Source: an uncultured Flavihumibacter sp. (GTDB lineage Bacteria > Bacteroidota > Bacteroidia > Chitinophagales > Chitinophagaceae). Taken from it: DNA of 64,000 nt. A program made the position numbers and the translations under genes. This document shows, one piece after another, positions 61,252 to 64,000 of the stretch. The notes below the pieces were generated by a model. That model had not been told where the DNA came from. It saw nothing but the letters and a program-made list of their open reading frames with translations, and made no database searches. The stretch's first letter is position 1; every line of letters begins with the position of its first letter. The DNA lies in contig CABHOY010000020.1 in NCBI GenBank assembly GCA_902168105.1, positions 1 through 64,000 on the forward strand. The letters are read 5' to 3'.

Positions 61252-64000
61252 GTGCGTTTAAAAACATTAGAAATCAAAGGCTTCAAAAGTTTTGCTGACA
61301 AAACGGTGTTACACTTCGATGAAGGCGTAACGGGGGTGATAGGCCCCAACGGATGCGGCAAAAGTAATATTATCGACTCCATCCGCTGGGTGATAGGCGA
61401 GCATAAGATCAGTAACCTGCGTTCAGAGAATCAGTCAGGGCTGGTGTTCAATGGCTCCAAGACACGCTCAGCCAGTGGTATGGCTGAAGTGAGCCTGACG
61501 TTTGAGAACACCCGCAATGTATTGCCGACCGAGTTCACTACCGTTACCATCACCCGTAAGTTTTACAAGAACGGGGATAGTGAATACCGCCTGAATGATG
61601 TAGCCTGCCGCCTGAAAGATATCCATAACTTGTTTATGGATACTGGTGTTAGTACCGACTCCTATGCCATTATTGAGCTGGGAATGGTGGACGACATCAT
61701 CAAAGACAAAGAGAACAGCCGCCGCCGCATGCTGGAACAAGCTGCCGGTATTTCCATCTATAAAACACGTAAAAAGGAAGCCAAATCCAAGCTGGATGCC
61801 ACAGAAGGTGACCTGAACCGTATTGAGGACCTGCTGTTTGAGATCAATAACAACTTAAAGACCCTTGAAAGCCAGGCCCGCAAAGCCGAGCGCTTCTACG
61901 AGGTAAAGAAAGAATATCGCGAGATCAGTATTGAGCTGGCGAAAGCCGCACTGGAAGGGTTTAATGTCACATTTAAAGATCTGACAGACGAACAACAGGC
62001 GGAAAGTGATAAGAAATTAGCGCTGGAAGCGGAGATCGCATCTTCAGAAGCCAGCGTGGAAGAAGATAAACTGCACTTCGTCGCCAAGGAAAGGGAACTG
62101 CAGGTATTGCAGAAATCCTTTAATGAGCTGGTATCTACCATCCGTACCAAAGAAAATGATAAGAACCTGGCCAGCCAGCAGCTCTCCTATCTGAAAGAAC
62201 GGGAGCGCAATATCAGCCAGTTCCTTAGTAATGCAGAAGGACAGTTGCAGGGATTGACGGATTCCATTACGTTCACTGAGACGCAGGTGGAAGAAGAACA
62301 GGACGCATTCGAGTCCCTGCAGGACCAGCTGGAGGGCTTGCAGGATATGGTGGAGGAGAAGAAAGAAGCTTTTAATCAAAAGAAAGCCTCTCTCGAAACC
62401 CAGCGCCGTGATCAGCAACAATGGCAACGGCAGCAATTTGAGGCAGAGAAAAGAGTGGCAGTAGCCGATACTTCCGTTCAGAACCTGCAACGCGGCATAC
62501 ACCAGTTACAGGATGAAAAAGCAGGCCGCCAGCTGCAGATCACACAACTGGAAGAAGAGAAAGTAGGGCTCCAGGAAACACTGCAGGACCAGAAAGCAGA
62601 CCTGGAAGACATGGTTGCTTTCCAGGAAGAGACCAAAGGGAAGATCCTGGCTACCCAGGGAGAAATAGAAGGACTGCGCGATAAACTGGTAGATGAGAAC
62701 CGTACGCTGGACCAGAAGAAGAATGAATACGACCTGTTGAAATCCCTTGTGGACAGCCTCGAAGGTTATCCTGAAAGTATCAAGTTCCTCAAGAAAAATA
62801 CAGACTGGAATAATAACGCACCTATCCTCAGTGATATATTCTTCTGTAAGGAAGAATACCGTACCTGCGTAGAGAATCTGCTTGAACCTTATCTGAACTA
62901 CTATGTTGTAAATAATGCAGCAGAGGCAGTTCAGGCTATCCGCCTATTGGATGATAATAAAAAGGGGAAAGCGAACTTCTTTATATTGGATCAGTTCCAT
63001 CAGCAGGGTGGAAGCCTGTTCACCCCACCGGGTTCGATTCCGGCACTGGAAGTGGTTGAACTGGAAGAGCGTTACAAGGGGCTGGGAAACTATCTGCTGG
63101 GTAAAGTATTTATCTCGGAAGATATCAGTAACCTGGAATTCAGCCAGTTGGCCGACCAGGATGTACTCGTGATAGAGAAAAGCGGCAGGATGAACCGGGG
63201 TAGGTACAGTTTTAGTGGTGGTTCCGTCGGATTGTTTGAAGGCAAGAAACTGGGTCGTGCCAAGAACCTGGAGAAACTGGATGAAGAGATCAAGGCGCTG
63301 GAAGAAATAGTAGCGTCCCTGCGCCAGCAGATCCAGGATAAACACAACCAGGTATTAGGATATAATAGTCAGCTGAATGAAAATAATATCAATACAGCCC
63401 GTGAGAAGATCAACCAGTTGAATAACCAGGTGTTCGGATTACAGAACCGTATTGAGAACTTCCGTCATCTGATCGAGTCTGGCGAAAAGCGCCTGCTGGA
63501 AATGCAGGACTCCCTGGCAGCAAACCAGGAAAGTATTTCAGGTGTAAAGGAAGAACTGGAAGACCTGAATGAAAAGGTACATGCCTTGCATGACAGCATT
63601 GTAGCGGCCGAAAGAGCGGCGGCAGATGCTGAACAACAGTTCAACCAGGCCAATGTGCAGTTCAATAACCAGAACCTGCAACATACACGCCAGCAAAGCA
63701 AGGTGCAGGCCCTGAAACAGGAACTGGACTTTAAACGCAAACAGTTATCAGATCTGCATACACAGATCACCAGTAATAAATCACAGCTGGAAGATGCAGT
63801 AGCTAACATTGCAGCTGCGGAAGACAAGCTGGGAACAGCAGAAGATGGACTGATCGATCTGTTCCGCCGTAAAGAAGAAGAAGAGAAAGAACTGAACGAG
63901 AAAGACCAGGAATATTATAACTTCCGTAACCAGCTGCAGGAAAAGGAAAGCGGCCTTCGTGCACGCCAGCGTGCCAAGGAACAGCTGGAGCAGGCGCTGA
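61252..64000 (+). CDS. smc: Chromosome segregation protein SMC (5' part, GTG start)
   Basis: The frame is open from GTG at 61252 to the window edge (916 codons; full SMC proteins have about 1180). It begins (M)RLKTLEIKGFKSFADKTVL, with Walker A GPNGCGKSN at 31-39, the Q-loop region VIGEHKISNLRSE, and the SMC-typical AAGISIYKTRKKEA. A long coiled coil runs from about residue 165. The hinge lies about 500-660 (EGYPESIKFLKKN, APILSDIFFCKEEYRTCVEN, FILDQFHQQGGSLF), and the second coiled coil continues to the edge. The C-terminal signature and Walker B are beyond the window. GTG is used because no in-frame ATG precedes the conserved N-terminus. It condenses and organises the chromosome as a dimer. 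Confidence 0.95.
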   Translation, partial: MRLKTLEIKGFKSFADKTVLHFDEGVTGVIGPNGCGKSNIIDSIRWVIGEHKISNLRSENQSGLVFNGSKTRSASGMAEVSLTFENTRNVLPTEFTTVTITRKFYKNGDSEYRLNDVACRLKDIHNLFMDTGVSTDSYAIIELGMVDDIIKDKENSRRRMLEQAAGISIYKTRKKEAKSKLDATEGDLNRIEDLLFEINNNLKTLESQARKAERFYEVKKEYREISIELAKAALEGFNVTFKDLTDEQQAESDKKLALEAEIASSEASVEEDKLHFVAKERELQVLQKSFNELVSTIRTKENDKNLASQQLSYLKERERNISQFLSNAEGQLQGLTDSITFTETQVEEEQDAFESLQDQLEGLQDMVEEKKEAFNQKKASLETQRRDQQQWQRQQFEAEKRVAVADTSVQNLQRGIHQLQDEKAGRQLQITQLEEEKVGLQETLQDQKADLEDMVAFQEETKGKILATQGEIEGLRDKLVDENRTLDQKKNEYDLLKSLVDSLEGYPESIKFLKKNTDWNNNAPILSDIFFCKEEYRTCVENLLEPYLNYYVVNNAAEAVQAIRLLDDNKKGKANFFILDQFHQQGGSLFTPPGSIPALEVVELEERYKGLGNYLLGKVFISEDISNLEFSQLADQDVLVIEKSGRMNRGRYSFSGGSVGLFEGKKLGRAKNLEKLDEEIKALEEIVASLRQQIQDKHNQVLGYNSQLNENNINTAREKINQLNNQVFGLQNRIENFRHLIESGEKRLLEMQDSLAANQESISGVKEELEDLNEKVHALHDSIVAAERAAADAEQQFNQANVQFNNQNLQHTRQQSKVQALKQELDFKRKQLSDLHTQITSNKSQLEDAVANIAAAEDKLGTAEDGLIDLFRRKEEEEKELNEKDQEYYNFRNQLQEKESGLRARQRAKEQLEQAL

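Overview
This window looks like chromosomal DNA from a member of the Bacteroidota, most likely a Chitinophaga-like member of the Chitinophagaceae. The evidence is a type IX secretion (type B) sorting domain with SprB-like repeats, several TAnnTTTG-type -7 promoter elements, the near absence of Shine-Dalgarno sequences, a bacillithiol enzyme (BshC), a DUF4838 protein and a terpene synthase. No rRNA, tRNA, CRISPR array, integrase or transposase was recognised.

Region 1 (1-7.3 kb) is accessory. It holds a membrane-anchored GAF-like protein, an ArsR/SRPBCC/DoxX operon, a GntR/LacI-type regulator, a stand-alone LytTR DNA-binding protein, three paralogous small proteins of unknown function and a small double-CxxC protein. 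A perfect 95-nt palindrome (two 47-bp arms, 1-nt centre) and three repeats at exact 24-bp spacing lie between the GntR and LytTR genes.

Region 2 (8.0-37.9 kb) is a large exopolysaccharide/capsule locus of the Wzx/Wzy type, all on the + strand, mostly with 4-nt overlaps or very short gaps. It encodes precursor synthesis (a WbpM/PglF-type dehydratase, a UDP-sugar dehydrogenase, two UDP-GlcNAc 2-epimerases, a two-domain oxidoreductase, a DegT aminotransferase and a PglD-like acetyltransferase). It also encodes a PglC-like initiating phosphosugar transferase, four glycosyltransferases, a pyruvyl transferase, two hexapeptide acyltransferases, the flippase, the polymerase, and the Wza/Wzc export pair. 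Wzc ends in eight Gly-Tyr repeats. A heparinase II/III-family protein and a secreted DUF4838 protein are embedded. A T9SS type B surface protein follows under its own promoter, then an FkbM methyltransferase and the PglD-like gene, then a frameshifted relic of a second T9SS sorting domain. The PglF/PglE/PglD/PglC-like set predicts a chain started on di-N-acetylbacillosamine. The dehydrogenase and epimerase predict an acidic N-acetylhexosaminuronate in the repeat unit.

Region 3 (38-43.6 kb) has a SWIB-domain protein, a ThuA-like secreted protein, a hairpin-rich gap, and a degenerate receiver/LuxR regulator. It ends with a minus-strand operon of free-methionine-sulfoxide reductase, a CpsB/YwqE-type phosphatase (the likely partner of Wzc) and a second UDP-sugar dehydrogenase very similar to the one in the main locus.

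Region 4 (43.9-64 kb) is metabolic and housekeeping. It contains isopentenyl-diphosphate isomerase next to a class I terpene synthase, a DUF2157 membrane protein, a sodium/solute symporter followed by myo-inositol oxygenase, a large FAD/Fe-S dehydrogenase, a DUF72 protein, glycogen synthase and ADP-glucose pyrophosphorylase, BshC, a FUSC membrane protein, and the first 916 codons of SMC, which runs off the window and starts with GTG.
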